Source of the DNA: Populus alba
Taxonomy: Eukaryota > Streptophyta > Magnoliopsida > Malpighiales > Salicaceae
Assembly (NCBI RefSeq): GCF_005239225.2
Contig: NC_133289.1
Location: 14,740,889 to 14,804,888, forward strand
Length of the DNA: 64,000 bases
Direction of reading: 5' to 3'
A program made the translations under genes and the position numbers. The notes under the pieces were generated by a model that was given only the letters and a program-made list of their open reading frames with translations, was not told the origin of the DNA and searched no databases. This document shows, one piece after another, positions 1-10,840 of this stretch (positions are counted from its first letter, which is position 1; every line of letters begins with the position of its first letter).

Positions 1-1956
1 TTATGCTGAAATTTCAACAAAGTCTTCCCTAAATATAAAAATTCTCAAATTATCAACACTTGCATACATATCAACATCAAAAGCTCGTATTCTCTAGTCA
101 TCCCAGAGGTTATCAATTCATAGAGTTTATCAATTCACAACACAAGTAAATAATATACCTCTTCTACTCCATCAAATTATCCATTATAATTCATACACCA
201 AGCACATCATTAACTTTGCAGTAAACAACATTAATAATTATGTACATAAAAACCATTATAATATATTTGTATTTATAGTTAATTTAATATACTTAAGTTG
301 AATGCTAAATTACAACATAGTAAATAAAAGTAAGAGCTAAGTCAATTGCATCTTTAGTACTCATTTTGTTTACATCATAAAAGGGTGGACATCTTGTTAT
401 ATAATAAAAGAAATTATAAAAAAACTATAAAAAAATCTAATGTTTTGCTCAAATTTAAAAAACACCTGAAATTAAATACACACACACGATATAAGTATGC
501 AATGTCATAAATCACTTGATATTAAATCCACATTTATTTACTTCATGATTCTAAGTTCCACACTTATATACAATTATATAATTCTTTTCTCATATATCAA
601 CCAGTTTCCTCTACCTCAATACTTTTTAACAAGAAATGTTGGGTAATTTACCCTACTATACTTTATATAAGATACCAAACAATACTCTATACCATTGTTT
701 TAATCACTTTAACCATATATAGCAAACATCCCCTCCTTTATAGTTTATACCAGTTCATTAATCCTTTCTTTAGTACATGTTCTTTACTTGATCCTTTATT
801 TCCTTAACACTAACATCAAGAGATCATACATACATGTTGTATGTTCTTATATCCAAGACAATTCAAAGGTGTAACTTCATTTATGAAATCACACCTTATA
901 CTTATGGTCATTCTAATGCATACTTTTTGGATCCCTCTTTAAAGGATCATTGCTCATACCATTCTTTTGTGACAGTATCTTCCATCATCATGTTAAGATG
1001 GAAATAAATCTTTCTTTTAGATATTCATTATATAGTTCTCTAAATAATAGGTACCATCTTATGTGTGATCTTACAATTACCAACAATTTTAATCAGAATT
1101 CCAAGTAGTTAGCTATACCCACTAACCATGGAATATTTATCACATGATTTACATGTATTTTTTAATCTTAGGTCCATGTCTTATTTGTCAACACAATAAC
1201 CTAAAACTAATTCAATAGTTCCTTAAATTATTGTACTTTTATTGCCCAGTAACCCCTAAAATGGTCATTAGTTCTTTCACTAATCAATCAAACAACCCTT
1301 TTAACACACCTTCAATATGATTCCAAAGACAACTCTAAACTTTATACATTACATTATAGAAACAACCTTTGAATCATGCCCAAAAGCTTCTTTATAGACA
1401 GTCTTGAAATTTGTTTCATGCTTAATCAAACAACATTTCTTTTAGACTCAAACATATTGTCGAAATAAACTTAAATGACACCTAACCCTGCTACCAAATT
1501 AGCCAATATTCTAATACAATTAGATTATTAACTATCATTGGTTCAACCTCTAATGAGCTACCAAAATCATTTTTTTTAACTTCGACCACATATATTTATA
1601 ATTCCTTTAGTCAAGTAACCTCTAGTACTTTGAGGATGTATTTACTAACTTGGTCTCTATTTCTACTAGTTAACTCTTTTTGGAGATCTCTTTCCTATGG
1701 ACTTTCCTGTTCATCTATTGTACTAATCCCTTAATATACCATTCTCCACTAACTTTAAATTCTTCTTTTGGCTTTTTTTTTTTTAAGAAATAAATATGTA
1801 TTTTCTTAAAACATCCAAGTTCTTCCCACCATAGTTTTCCCTTGTCAACCTATTTTTTTAACTTCTGTTATCGTGAGCAATACCGTAATTCTAATGCCTA
1901 TCACATTGTTATCATCTACCAACAAACTTCATAATTTGTTTAGGTTTGTGTTTTTT
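1..1956. other. AT-rich intergenic sequence, no gene recognised
   Basis: No convincing coding frame on either strand. Most of the stretch is AT-rich and the + strand from about 600 to 1900 is pyrimidine-biased, which could be an old, unrecognisable transposon. I see no LTR, primer-binding site or RNA gene in it. Confidence 0.5.
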
Positions 1957-2480
1957 AGGTTATCTTGGTCTAATAACTGGGGTCACAGGTTTGTCGATTG
2001 ATTCGAGTGATTTTTATGTTTTTTTTTTTTTAATTTTATCCTTCAACATCAGATTGATTGAGAATTGAACTATATAATTTGTTTTGATTTACTTTCTATG
2101 AGGTTATCTTGGTCTAATAACTTGGGTCACAGGTTTGGTTGGTTGATTCAAGTGATTTTTTATGTTTTTTTTTTTAATTTCATCCTTCAACATCAGGTTA
2201 ATTGAAAATTGAGCTATATAATTTATTTTGATTTATTTTCTATAAGGTTATTTCAGTCCTATAACCCAGGTTTTATATGTTAACCTGAGTTGACTCAATT
2301 TATTTTTTTAGTTGAATTTTATTTTTAATTTCATCATTTAACATTAAGTTGATTAAGAATTGAATTTTAATTAAAAAAAAACTATTTGCTTACTATAGGA
2401 TTGTTGGGGTCTCATAACCTGGATAATGGATTTGATAGATATCTAAGTTGATCTAAGTCAATTTAATATGCTATCATTTT
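1957..2480. repeat. Tandem repeat, ~144-153 bp monomers, locus 1
   Basis: About three and a half diverged monomers. Each begins with a form of AGGTTATCTTGGTCTAATAA, runs through a 'gggtcacaggtttg' segment and a T-run, then 'catccttcaacatcaggttgattgagaattg'-like sequence. Unit starts lie near 1957, 2101, 2244 and 2397, giving periods of 144, 143 and 153. The same monomer recurs at 32890-33260 and 34020-35060. No coding potential. Confidence 0.75.
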
Positions 2481-2807
2481 AATAATTAAAAATAAATATC
2501 ATTTTTATTTTTGTCAAACTATATTTTTATAGGTTATTCGAGTTATTTTTAGATTTGTCAAATCAATTAGATCACATCAAATTAATCTTCATATAATTTA
2601 AATTTTATATTAAAAAACAGATTAATAATACCTAAATATTTTTTTTTTCATCTAAAAAAAATTCAATTGGACCATCAGAATAATAATTTGGTTTATTTTT
2701 TTAAAAAATAAAATATAAAAAAAATTGTTCATTTTGTTTATAAAGAATGAAGGAAATGCGAACCTTATTTTATTTATTCTTCCCGCTTCCTGGTCCTTCC
2801 TTGACAA
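2481..2807. promoter_or_regulatory. AT-rich 5' flank of the PPR gene
   Basis: Very AT-rich, with several A/T runs; it must hold the promoter and 5' leader of the PPR gene that starts at 2808. The last 50 bases before the ATG are pyrimidine-rich (cttcccgcttcctggtccttcc), as is common in plant 5' leaders. No TATA box can be singled out in such AT-rich sequence. Confidence 0.35.
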
Positions 2808-4229
2808 ATGTGCATGAACTTCTTTCACCGTCGCCTACTCGGCCTTAGTAAACCCCAGGCATTCAAACATCTCCATTACAGTCTTGCTCCAAATCCCACG
2901 CATTTTGACTCTCAGTTTTCAACAAAGCAACCACCATCTTCACAGCATTCAAACCAAGACCCATCTAAAACTATAGCAACCCAATTATCTAACTGCTCCA
3001 GTTTACAAGAATTGAACCAAACTTATGCACATGTTATCCGCACCCACGTTCTAGACATTTACACTGCCCCGTTTCATTGGAACAACTTAATAAGATGTTA
3101 TACTAGACTTGGTGCTCCTAACAAAGCGCTACAAATCTATGTATCCATGTCCCATGCTGGCATCTCCCCTGATAATTATACGCTTCCCATTGTCTTGAAA
3201 GCCGCATGCCAGTGTTTTTCTATGGAGCTTGGTAGGCAGCTTCATTCCATTGCGATAAGGCTTGGCCTTGAGTTGAACGAATATTGTGAGAGTGGTTTCA
3301 TTAGTTTGTACTCAAAATCTGGAGATTTTGGGGATGCATATAAAGTGTTTGAGGAAAATCTTGACAGAAAGTTGGGTTCTTGGAATGCTATTATTGGAGG
3401 TCTTTGTCAAGTTGGGCGTGCAAAGGAAGTAATCGAGATGTTTATCGAGATGAGAAGTTGCGGGTTCAAGCCCGATGATGTGACCATGGTTAGTGTGACT
3501 TCAGCTTGTGGGATATTAGGGGATTTGCATTTGGCCCTTCAATTGCACAAGTATGTTTTTCAGGCCAAAAGTTTTGTAAAACCTGATATGTTGATGTTGA
3601 ATTCACTCATTGACATGTATGGGAAGTGTGGTCGAATGGACTTGGCTTATATGGTATTTTCAAGGATGGACCGAAGAAACGTGTCATCTTGGACTTCGAT
3701 GATAGTCGGTTATGCGATGCATGGGCGAGCCAATGAAGCTATTGAATGTTTTAGTTGCATGAGAGGTGCCGGTGTGAGGCCTAACCATGTGACTTTTATT
3801 GGGGTACTAAGTGCATGTGGGCATGGTGGTCAGGTGCAAGAGGGAAGACATTATTTTGATATGATGAGGAATGATTATGGAATAATGCCCCGATTGCAGC
3901 ATTATGGTTGCCTGGTGGATCTGCTTGGCCGAGCAGGGTTGCTGAAAGAAGCTAGGGAGATTGTTGAGGGGATGCCAATGAAGGCAAATGTGGTAATATG
4001 GGGGTGTTTGTTGAGCGCCTGTGAGAAATATTCAAACGTGCAGATGGGAGAGTGGGTGGCAAAGCATTTACTAGACTTGGAACCTTGGAATGATGGGGTG
4101 TATGTGGTTTTATCCAATATATATGCTAGCAGAGGCTTGTGGCTAGAGGTTGAGAGAGTTAGATTGTTCATGAAGCAGCGAACGCTAGCTAAAATCCCTG
4201 CTTATAGTTTGACAACAACTTCGAATTGA
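2808..4229 (+). CDS. Pentatricopeptide repeat protein, PLS class, E subgroup
   Basis: A 473-residue single-exon protein. PPR proteins of this class bind single-stranded organelle RNA and act in RNA editing, splicing or stabilisation. The N-terminus (about residues 1-40) is rich in R, K, S and F and poor in acids, so a mitochondrial or plastid presequence is likely. PPR-type helical repeats run from about residue 88 to 390; clear ones include WNNLIRCY...AGISPD (91-122), SWNAIIGG...GFKPDD (191-224), LNSLIDMYGKCGRMDLA (264-280), SWTSMIVGYAMHG (294-306) and YGCLVDLLGRAGLLKEA (366-382). An E-type region follows (about 394-465, with LEPWNDGVYVVLSNIYA). There is no DYW deaminase domain; the protein ends at AKIPAYSL plus a short tail, as in E-subgroup members. 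It resembles Arabidopsis At1g77170 (mitochondrial) as I remember that family; orthology is inference. A second in-frame ATG at 2814 could also serve as start. A possible AATAAA lies at 4519-4524. It is the only intact host gene in the window. Confidence 0.93.
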   Translation: MCMNFFHRRLLGLSKPQAFKHLHYSLAPNPTHFDSQFSTKQPPSSQHSNQDPSKTIATQLSNCSSLQELNQTYAHVIRTHVLDIYTAPFHWNNLIRCYTRLGAPNKALQIYVSMSHAGISPDNYTLPIVLKAACQCFSMELGRQLHSIAIRLGLELNEYCESGFISLYSKSGDFGDAYKVFEENLDRKLGSWNAIIGGLCQVGRAKEVIEMFIEMRSCGFKPDDVTMVSVTSACGILGDLHLALQLHKYVFQAKSFVKPDMLMLNSLIDMYGKCGRMDLAYMVFSRMDRRNVSSWTSMIVGYAMHGRANEAIECFSCMRGAGVRPNHVTFIGVLSACGHGGQVQEGRHYFDMMRNDYGIMPRLQHYGCLVDLLGRAGLLKEAREIVEGMPMKANVVIWGCLLSACEKYSNVQMGEWVAKHLLDLEPWNDGVYVVLSNIYASRGLWLEVERVRLFMKQRTLAKIPAYSLTTTSN

Positions 4230-4518
4230 AGGATGTAAGTCTCATTTTCGTAAAACAAAATCCAAAAGAAACAGTTTGGTCCTTTTTTGTGTGTTCGTGT
4301 GGCTGGGGGAAGCGAGGGTCGCAGTTTTGTTGTTAGCTGACTCAGTTGTGATCTTAATGCGGTGGTTCTTTTGAAAAACTCGTTCCTACTTTCTTTATCA
4401 TACAAACATGACCAATGATTGAAAATCTGACCAGATCATCGAGTTGGAAGAGAGTCAAGGATTAAACATTAACTGAGCTAACCCAGACAATGATCTTGTA
4501 ACGTGTTCAATATGATCT

Positions 4519-4524
4519 AATAAA
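4519..4524 (+). terminator. Possible polyadenylation signal of the PPR gene
   Basis: An AATAAA hexamer about 290 bases after the PPR stop codon, followed by T-rich sequence. Such hexamers are frequent by chance in AT-rich DNA, so this is only a candidate. Confidence 0.3.
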
Positions 4525-5508
4525 CAAATTTGTGTACTTGCTTCATATATATAAAAAAGTTTTACAATGATACATGTCTATTCTATCCTGCAGAACTTTT
4601 GGCAGGTCGTCTATGAAAGTGTTATAGTCATGTACAAGTTTTTCAGGTTGATGCATTTGAAAATCTACTTGTTGTTTCTAGAATTCAAAACAGATAAATA
4701 AGCATATCTCTGGAGATGATGGAGGGGGCAATTAATAAGAATGACCATCTTCCCTTGAATCAAGAAGCTAATATACCTCTCTGAAAACTAGAGATAGACT
4801 CCGAATTATTCCACCAGATATTCTCATTCTGTTGTTGCCTTGGATGGTCCAGAGCTGTGTGCTTGGTCACTGCTGTAACAAGGTTTCCTCTGTTGCTCAA
4901 GTTTCTATGAAAGCTTCTGGTGAATGTTTTCCTAGAAAGAGCTCTCAGTCAGCTGATTTGCTTCTCTGATTTACTGGTGATCTGGCGGGATATGTGGCAA
5001 ATCTCCAGTGTTTCGCTATCATAACTGGTGGTTCTGCCTCCCTGGTTTTAATTGGCTATCTGCTAATGGAAGATTATTGCACTGGTGATCTGCTCTGCTG
5101 CATCGTGATCTTTCCTTGTTCACGGGGGCTGCTGCTACATTCTCTGGTGCACAGATTTGCTAAGTCACGGCTAGAGAGGGAATCTGCTGTCTTTCTTTCC
5201 CTTTGGCCATGGTGTCTGTTGCTGTCTTTCTTTCTTGCTGTTTGGTTAGAAAATATGCTACTTTCATATTGTCCTGCCTCCTTTCGGTATTGCCAGCTAT
5301 CTTGGGATCCTTGACTCTTGCCAGTTTGGATGCCCTCTACATGCCCCTTGTAGCTGTTTTGCTGTTGTCTTTCCTCTCTGCTGTGTCTTCTGTCCTGCTC
5401 ATGCGGATATGCTGCTCCTGATGCATGGTGTGGTGTCGTTATTGGGCTTTGTCAGCCTTGGATAGCTCAGCCTTGCCGTTAGCTGCTTTGGAGTCAGGAT
5501 CTCCCCCC
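4525..5508. other. Unassigned CT-rich sequence left of the copia element
   Basis: Less AT-rich than its surroundings, with repeated words such as 'ctggtgatctg' and 'gctgtctttctttc'. Short + strand frames at 4994-5314 and 5203-5421 have no recognisable domain and look like chance. If the copia insertion is ignored, this stretch continues at 10153-10189 and then into a chromovirus gag start. On the minus strand one frame stays open from that gag start across the junction for about 40 codons, without resembling gag. Origin unknown. Confidence 0.4.
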
Positions 5509-5712
5509 TATCAACGCCATATCTGCACATATATCTGCACATTCCATATATAACTCATTGTCCAGTTATTAGAAACTTATGTTTAGGAATTATTTTCGGT
5601 TAGCGATTGTTTAGGCTTTATTCTTGGATCATGTTTTCATTTCCCTGTATTATATTCCAGTTGTAAAGCATGAATAATATACAGAACAGAACAGCATTAT
5701 TCCAATTTTACA
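5509..5712 (+). repeat. Copia 5' LTR
   Basis: From about 5540 it matches 9991-10152 (cattccatatataactcattg ... ccaattttaca). It ends TTTACA directly before a TGGTATCAGAG primer-binding site. The outer boundary at 5509 is inferred from the C-run that also follows the 3' LTR; the segment with a 3' copy is only 5540-5712. Confidence 0.75.
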
Positions 5713-5724
5713 TGGTATCAGAGT
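5713..5724 (+). other. Primer-binding site of the copia element
   Basis: TGGTATCAGAGT directly follows the LTR end and is complementary to the 3' end of initiator tRNA-Met, the usual primer of plant copia elements. Confidence 0.85.
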
Positions 5725-5815
5725 GTTCTGTCTCTATACACATTCTTCATTCTCTACATACGTTTTTCATCCTCAGGTCTTCTTCATTCTGCTGCATATT
5801 TTCTTCTTGTAGCCA

Positions 5816-6690
5816 TGTCTAATACCACACCTTAGGAAGTTTCCCCTTTAACATCTGCATCAATTCCTGATGTATCATCTCCATATTTTCTTCACTTTAC
5901 TCATCACCCAGATTCCATCCTGGGTTTCCATTCTTCTTAATGGTGATAATTACCCTACCTGGAAGCAAGCCATGAAAATGGCATTGAACGCTAAAAACAA
6001 ACTGAGTTTTGTTAATGGTTCTCTCTTTAAACCACCATCATCCACACTAGAAATTCAATTGTGGGAACGTTGGAGTGACATGGTTTTATCATGGATTCTC
6101 AACTCCATTGATAAATCCATTGTTAATAGTCTGATTTATCATGAGTGTCCTCGTGATATATGGCATGATCTTGAAGATTGTTTCTCTCAAAGCAACAATC
6201 CCAGGATTTTTAAATTGAAGCGTGACGTTGCTACCCTCATCCAAGGTTCTATGACTATTCTTGCATATTTCACTACACTTAAGGGTTATTGGGATGAGCT
6301 TGCAATGCTCACTTCTGCACCAAAATGCACTTGTGGTGTCTTAAAAGAATTAACTCATATGTAAGATAATGAGTGGGTTTTTCAGTTGTTGATGGGATTA
6401 CATGATTCTTATGCTCCAATTCGTAGCTAGATTTTGGCTATGGATTCTTTACCTCCAGTCACCAAAGTTATTCAATTTTGCATCAAAAAGAGAAACAACA
6501 TCTCCTGCATATCTCCAGTATTCCAACAGAATCTGCTGCTATGGTAGCTCCTCGCCTTCTTGCACATCGTTTTGATAATAAGGGAAGAGGACGTGGTCGT
6601 TCAAAATGTGACTACTGTGATCGTGATGGTCGCTGGAAATCCAATCGTTACAAGTTGCATGGTTACCCCAAGAACAAGCCTTAAATACCG
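5816..6690 (+). pseudogene. Copia gag remnant
   Basis: The frame at 5870-6364 carries the plant copia gag pattern (NYPTWKQAMKMALNAKNKL, then W..WSDMVLSWILNSID), preceded by a broken start at 5816 with an early TAG. Further stops follow at 6362 and about 6428. The nucleocapsid zinc knuckle (about 6607-6660, + strand) still has its first two cysteines (CDYC), but the expected His and last Cys are both Arg, so it could not bind zinc. Confidence 0.8.
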
Positions 6691-7209
6691 TGAAGCAACT
6701 AATGGACATGCTGGCTCATCAATGGTAGTGAATAATGCCATCAATTCTTCAACATCTTCTGAGATTAATATTCCTGGCCTCACCAGTGACCATGCTTTCG
6801 CCTTTTGGATCTTTTATCACTAGTGAATAATTTGGTTTTGAACATCAATTCTGCCAACTTTGCTGGTAACCTTGCTTCTTGTAATTTTGCTTCCTTTTCT
6901 AATCATGAATGAATTATTGATTCAGGTGCCTCAGATCATATAACTTCGAATTTATCATCCTTTAATAATGTTCAATCCCTACATGAACCATATCCCATTA
7001 AACTTTCAAATGATGATGTTGTTTCTATAACTCATACTAGCATATTATATATTTCACCCGATAACTCCATTTCTAATGTTCTATATGTACCTTCTTTTAA
7101 ATTTAATTTACTATATATTATCAAACTCACCACAACTCTCAATTATGTTGCCATATTTTTTTCTACCTTATGTGTTTTTCAAGACCTATCAACGAGGAAG
7201 CTGATTGTA

Positions 7210-8280
7210 ATGGGTGAAGTACGTGATGGACTTTATCACTACAAGCCTTTCTCTACCTTTGCTTTCCATTCTCAAAACATCCTTGATTCCATCATTTGGC
7301 ATCAACGACTTGGTCATCCATCTACTTCATGTATTCTAAAAAATTTAAGCATTTCTAATCAACATTTGGATTGTGATATATGTGCTAGAGCAAAACACAC
7401 TCGTTTACCTTTTTCTTTGAATACAAATAAAAGCACATTTTGTTTCAATCGAATTTATTGTGATATATGGGGTGGTTATCCTACTGCGTCACATTCAGGA
7501 GCCCATTATTTTTTAACCATCATGGATGATTTCTCACGCACAACATGGGTCTATCTCATACACATGAAATCTGAAACTTTTACTTGCCTTACACATTTTT
7601 TTTTCCATGGTTAAAACTCAATTTAATTGCATTATTCGTCATGCATACTGATAATGGTCAATAATTTCTGTCCAATAAACTCTAAACTTTTTTCCATGAT
7701 CATGGCATTCGTTACGAACGCACATGTGTGGATACACTTCAACAAAATGGTGTTGCCGAACGGAAACATCGCCATCTACTTAATGTGGCCCGGTGTTTAC
7801 GTTTTCAAGCTAATCTTCCCATCTCATTCTGGGGAGAATTTATTCTCACAGCCACTTATTTAATTAACCGAACTCCTTCCCCTAGCTTGAAACATAAACC
7901 CCCCTATGAGCTCCTCTTAAAAAAACCACCATCATATACACACCTACGAGTGTTTGGTTGCTTATGCTATGCCCAAACCCCTCGTCAACATCGAGATAAA
8001 TTCTCTCCTCGTGCTTCACGTTGTGTTTTTTAGGTTATCTTGCCAACCATAAAGCTTATCGTGTATATGATCTAGAAAATCACAAGCTCTTTATCTCCTG
8101 TGATGTTACTTTTGAAGAGCATAATTTTCCTTACCATCTCATACCTCTAACTCCTGCAACTGCTCCAGTCCTTCTGTTTCCAATTCCTGATATTCCCTTC
8201 TCATCCAATTTACCAGCATCATCACCTTCCTCTTCCATACATCCTCCCTCACCACTTACATCACCATCTCCTCCCTTACC
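7210..8280 (+). pseudogene. Copia GAG-pre-integrase and integrase remnant
   Basis: IIWHQRLGHPS (about 7291-7323) marks the GAG-pre-integrase zinc region, and CDICARAKHTRLPF follows. The integrase core starts at YCDIWGG and MDDFSRTTWVY, breaks by frameshift near 7605, carries a stop where a Glu follows the TDNGQ motif (about 7663), and resumes in another frame at 7728 with [15 protein letters not shown], which holds the catalytic Glu. [10 protein letters not shown], the LRVFGC motif and the GYLANHKAYRVYDLE tail follow in yet another frame. All residues are read from broken frames. Confidence 0.85.
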
Positions 8281-8544
8281 ACCTCAAGATCCCATTTCAT
8301 GACCAAAACAAGTTGCTACATGTCCACCTTACCTGAATGATTAAATATGCTCTTCCCTTCCAAAGTCCCTCACAGCTTCTTCTGTTCCACGATCTTCCTC
8401 AGGTACTGCTCATTGTCTCTCTTCCTTTTTATCTTATCATCGTTTTTCTAACCATCATCTATCTTTTTTTTTTTTTTTAACATTATCTCAACATCCTGAT
8501 TCCACCTCATATTCTCAAGCTGTGCGCCATCCTTATTGGCGCAA

Positions 8545-9177
8545 TGCCATGGCAGATAAAATTCAAGCCTTAGAAGCAAACCATACTTGGATTTTTCAAC
8601 CTCTACCACCTGGCAAAAAATCCATTGGCTGAAATAGGTGTTTAAAACCAAATTTCGGGCTGATGGATCCATAGAGCGCCATAAAGCTCGCTTAGTGGCC
8701 AAGGAATATACTCAGATAGAAGGTTTGGACTATCTTGACACTTTTGCTCCTATTGTTAAACTTGTTACTGTTAGATACATTCTTGCAGTTGCTGTAGCTC
8801 GACAATGACACCTTTTCCAGTTGAATGTTAACAATGCCTTCTTACACAGTAATCTTGATGAGGAAGTTTAAATGTCTCCTCCACCAGGTTATTCCACACC
8901 AACAACGACTCTTGTTTGTTGTCTTCAGAAATCCATCTATGGCCTCAAGCAAGCATCTCGCAATTGGTTCTTTAAATTATGCTCTGTTCTGCTTGCTATG
9001 GGTTTCATCCAATCTCAGAATGATCACTCACTCTTCAAACTCTCTCAGGGTCAATCTTCCACTTTCATATTGGTTTATGTTGATGACATTCTTATAACAG
9101 GTAATGATCTTTTTGCCATCAACAACTTCAAGACCATGCTCATTCATCACTTTCACATCAAGGATCTTGCAAATTAA
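8545..9177 (+). pseudogene. Copia reverse transcriptase remnant
   Basis: Begins with AMADKIQALEANHTW, typical of the N-terminus of copia RT, then several stops. The frame at 8872-9177 is better preserved: SIYGLKQASRNW and the catalytic LVYVDDILITGND. Both YVDD aspartates are present, but the fingers region upstream is shattered. Confidence 0.85.
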
Positions 9178-9413
9178 AATACTTTCCTGGACTCGAGGTT
9201 GCTCATTCTCCTACTGGTATATTCTTGAATCAACGCAAATATGCTCTTGACATCCTTGTTGATAGTGGCTATCTTGGTACTTGCCCTACTGATTTTGCTA
9301 TGGAACAAAATCTGAAGCTTAACAATGTTAATGGTGATCTTCTTCCCGATCCGAGCTCTTTTCGATGACTTGTTGGGCGTCTCATCTGCCTCACCATCAC
9401 CCTTCCTAATATC

Positions 9414-9970
9414 GTGTTTTCAGTCAATATTTTGAGCCAATTTATGCATCAGGCGCGACAGCCCCTTTATGATGTTGTTGTCCACATTCTTCGTTATATT
9501 AAATTCACTCCAGGCCAAGGTTTATTCTTTCCTACTTCTAGCAATCTTCAAGTCTCAGCTTACTCTAATTCAGACTGGGCTAGCTGTCCACTCACTCTCA
9601 AATCCACGACAGGTTTTTTCATTCAGCTTGGCACCAGTCCTATTTCCTAGCATACTAAGAAGCAATAGACTGTCTCTCCTTCTTTTGCTGAAGCTGAGTA
9701 TTGGGCTCTTGCTTCCACTACTTATGAACTCACATGGCTTAAAACACTCCTTCATGATCTCGACGTTCACCATTCCAAACCCATGCTCTTATATTGTGAC
9801 AACTAGGCGGCTTTTCACATTGATCAGAATCTTGTTTTTCACAAGCATACAAAACATATAGAAATTGACTACCATGTTGTTCATGAGAAGTTACAATCCG
9901 GCTTTATCACTACCAGACACATATCAACCTCCAATCAACTTGCAGATATTTTCACCAAAGCTTTAGGATG
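9414..9970 (+). pseudogene. Copia RNase H remnant
   Basis: HILRYIKFTPGQGLFF, then SNSDWASCPLT where family members usually have DADWAGC, so the first acidic residue is already lost. After stops and a frame change come AEAEYWALA, CDN, HTKHIEIDYH and the C-terminal LADIFTKALG. The reading ends in the truncated 3' LTR; the last residues, the stop and the polypurine tract are missing. Confidence 0.85.
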
Positions 9971-9990
9971 AGACCACTTCCAAGCATTAT

Positions 9991-10152
9991 CATTCCATAT
10001 ATAACTCATTGTACAGTTATTAGAAACTTATGTTTAGGAATTATTTTCGGTTAGCAATTGTTTAGGCTTTATTCTTGGATCGTGTTTTCATTTCCCAGTA
10101 TTATATACTAGTTGTAAAGCATGAAATAGAACAACATTCTTCCAATTTTACA
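9991..10152 (+). repeat. Copia 3' LTR, 5'-truncated
   Basis: Matches the 5' LTR from 5540 onward but lacks its first ~31 bases. It differs by point changes (gtccag/gtacag, agcgatt/agcaatt) and a short indel near 5670/10130. Ends TTTTACA followed by CCCCCC. Confidence 0.85.
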
Positions 10153-10189
10153 CCCCCCTGCCGCCATCTGGCCTAGCTGATTTGGTGGT

Positions 10190-10367
10190 TTCCAAGCTGG
10201 ATATCAACGCCTCTGACAGTTTATTGATCGTTTCTTCTAACTGATGCATTTTTTCCGTCATGCTCATCTCCATTCTCTGTACTCCTTCTTGCACTCCACC
10301 GAGCCCTGCCTCCAGCATTTCAATTCGTTCTTTGTTAGTCTTTATTTAAACCAACTCTGATACCAAT
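10190..10367 (-). mobile_element. Partial second copy of the Reina-like chromovirus (PBS and gag start)
   Basis: Nearly identical to 15088-15265 (I see one substitution, tttatttaaacc versus ttcatttaaacc). Read on the minus strand it is the primer-binding site and the first ~55 codons of gag. It lies on the outer side of the left LTR, so the order is LTR-internal-LTR-internal: two copies sharing one LTR. It stops abruptly at about 10190, where unrelated sequence begins. Confidence 0.85.
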
Positions 10368-10840
10368 TGATATGGTCCCAGTTAAGAGCTAATTGTATAG
10401 CAGAATTCACACTGGTTCTCTTCGGGTGAGAACGTACCACAAGATAAACTTTGATAGAAAAATATTGTATTTCATCCTTTCTTTCCAGCCTTCTTATAAG
10501 GATCCGTTAGAACGGTTACAATATTTACTGCAACAATAAAACAAAATAAATGCTGAATGGAAACTAATCAATATTTCGGATATGCAGCCGAAATATAATG
10601 ACCCGTTATAACGGTTACACTATTTTAAATTATTGCAAATTAAAACATAATAAATACTGAATAAAAACTGATGCTTAGCACTGCTTTATAATTGTCTGAC
10701 GTGGTGAAGACTTCACGCCTTAAGTTGCTGTCATTAATCCTGCATGACTCACTCCTAGTCATGTGCTTGCCTTTCACTGCACTTTACTATACTTGGGGTT
10801 CGGTTTTGTTGCTCTTTCAGATCTACGTGGTGGCTTATCA
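10368..10840 (-). repeat. Chromovirus 3' LTR (left, full length)
   Basis: 473 bp, TGATATGG ... GGCTTATCA on the + strand, so TG...CA ended. A G7 tract (minus strand, 10844-10850) lies just inside and is the polypurine tract. The pol frame continues through this tract and stops inside the LTR at 10755. Positions 10368 to about 10688 match 15266-15597 with very few differences. Confidence 0.9.

Larger units (their letters stand above)
5509..10152 (+). mobile_element. Decayed Ty1/copia LTR retrotransposon
   Basis: Order on the + strand: 5' LTR (5509-5712), primer-binding site, gag remnant, pre-integrase/integrase, reverse transcriptase, RNase H, truncated 3' LTR (9991-10152). The gag-integrase-RT-RNase H order is diagnostic of Ty1/copia. 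Every domain is broken by stops and frameshifts, so it is non-functional. A run of C at 5503-5508 and again at 10153-10158 can supply a 5-bp CCCCC target duplication; the 5' LTR would then start TA instead of TG. The 3' end of RNase H, the polypurine tract and the start of the 3' LTR are deleted. The aligned LTRs differ at roughly ten places in about 165 bases, so it is clearly older than the two chromoviruses and the Athila-like element. Confidence 0.92.

Noticed and set aside
4994..5421. Two overlapping + strand frames left of the copia element
   Set aside because: Hydrophobic, Cys/Leu-rich peptides with no motif; they overlap in different frames and look like chance reading of CT-rich DNA.
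5509..10200. The 10-mer tatcaacgcc occurs at the start of the copia 5' LTR (5509) and at the chromovirus fragment edge (10191)
   Set aside because: It tempted me to see a recombination junction, but the contexts differ on both sides and a 10-base match between two 5-kb regions is expected by chance.
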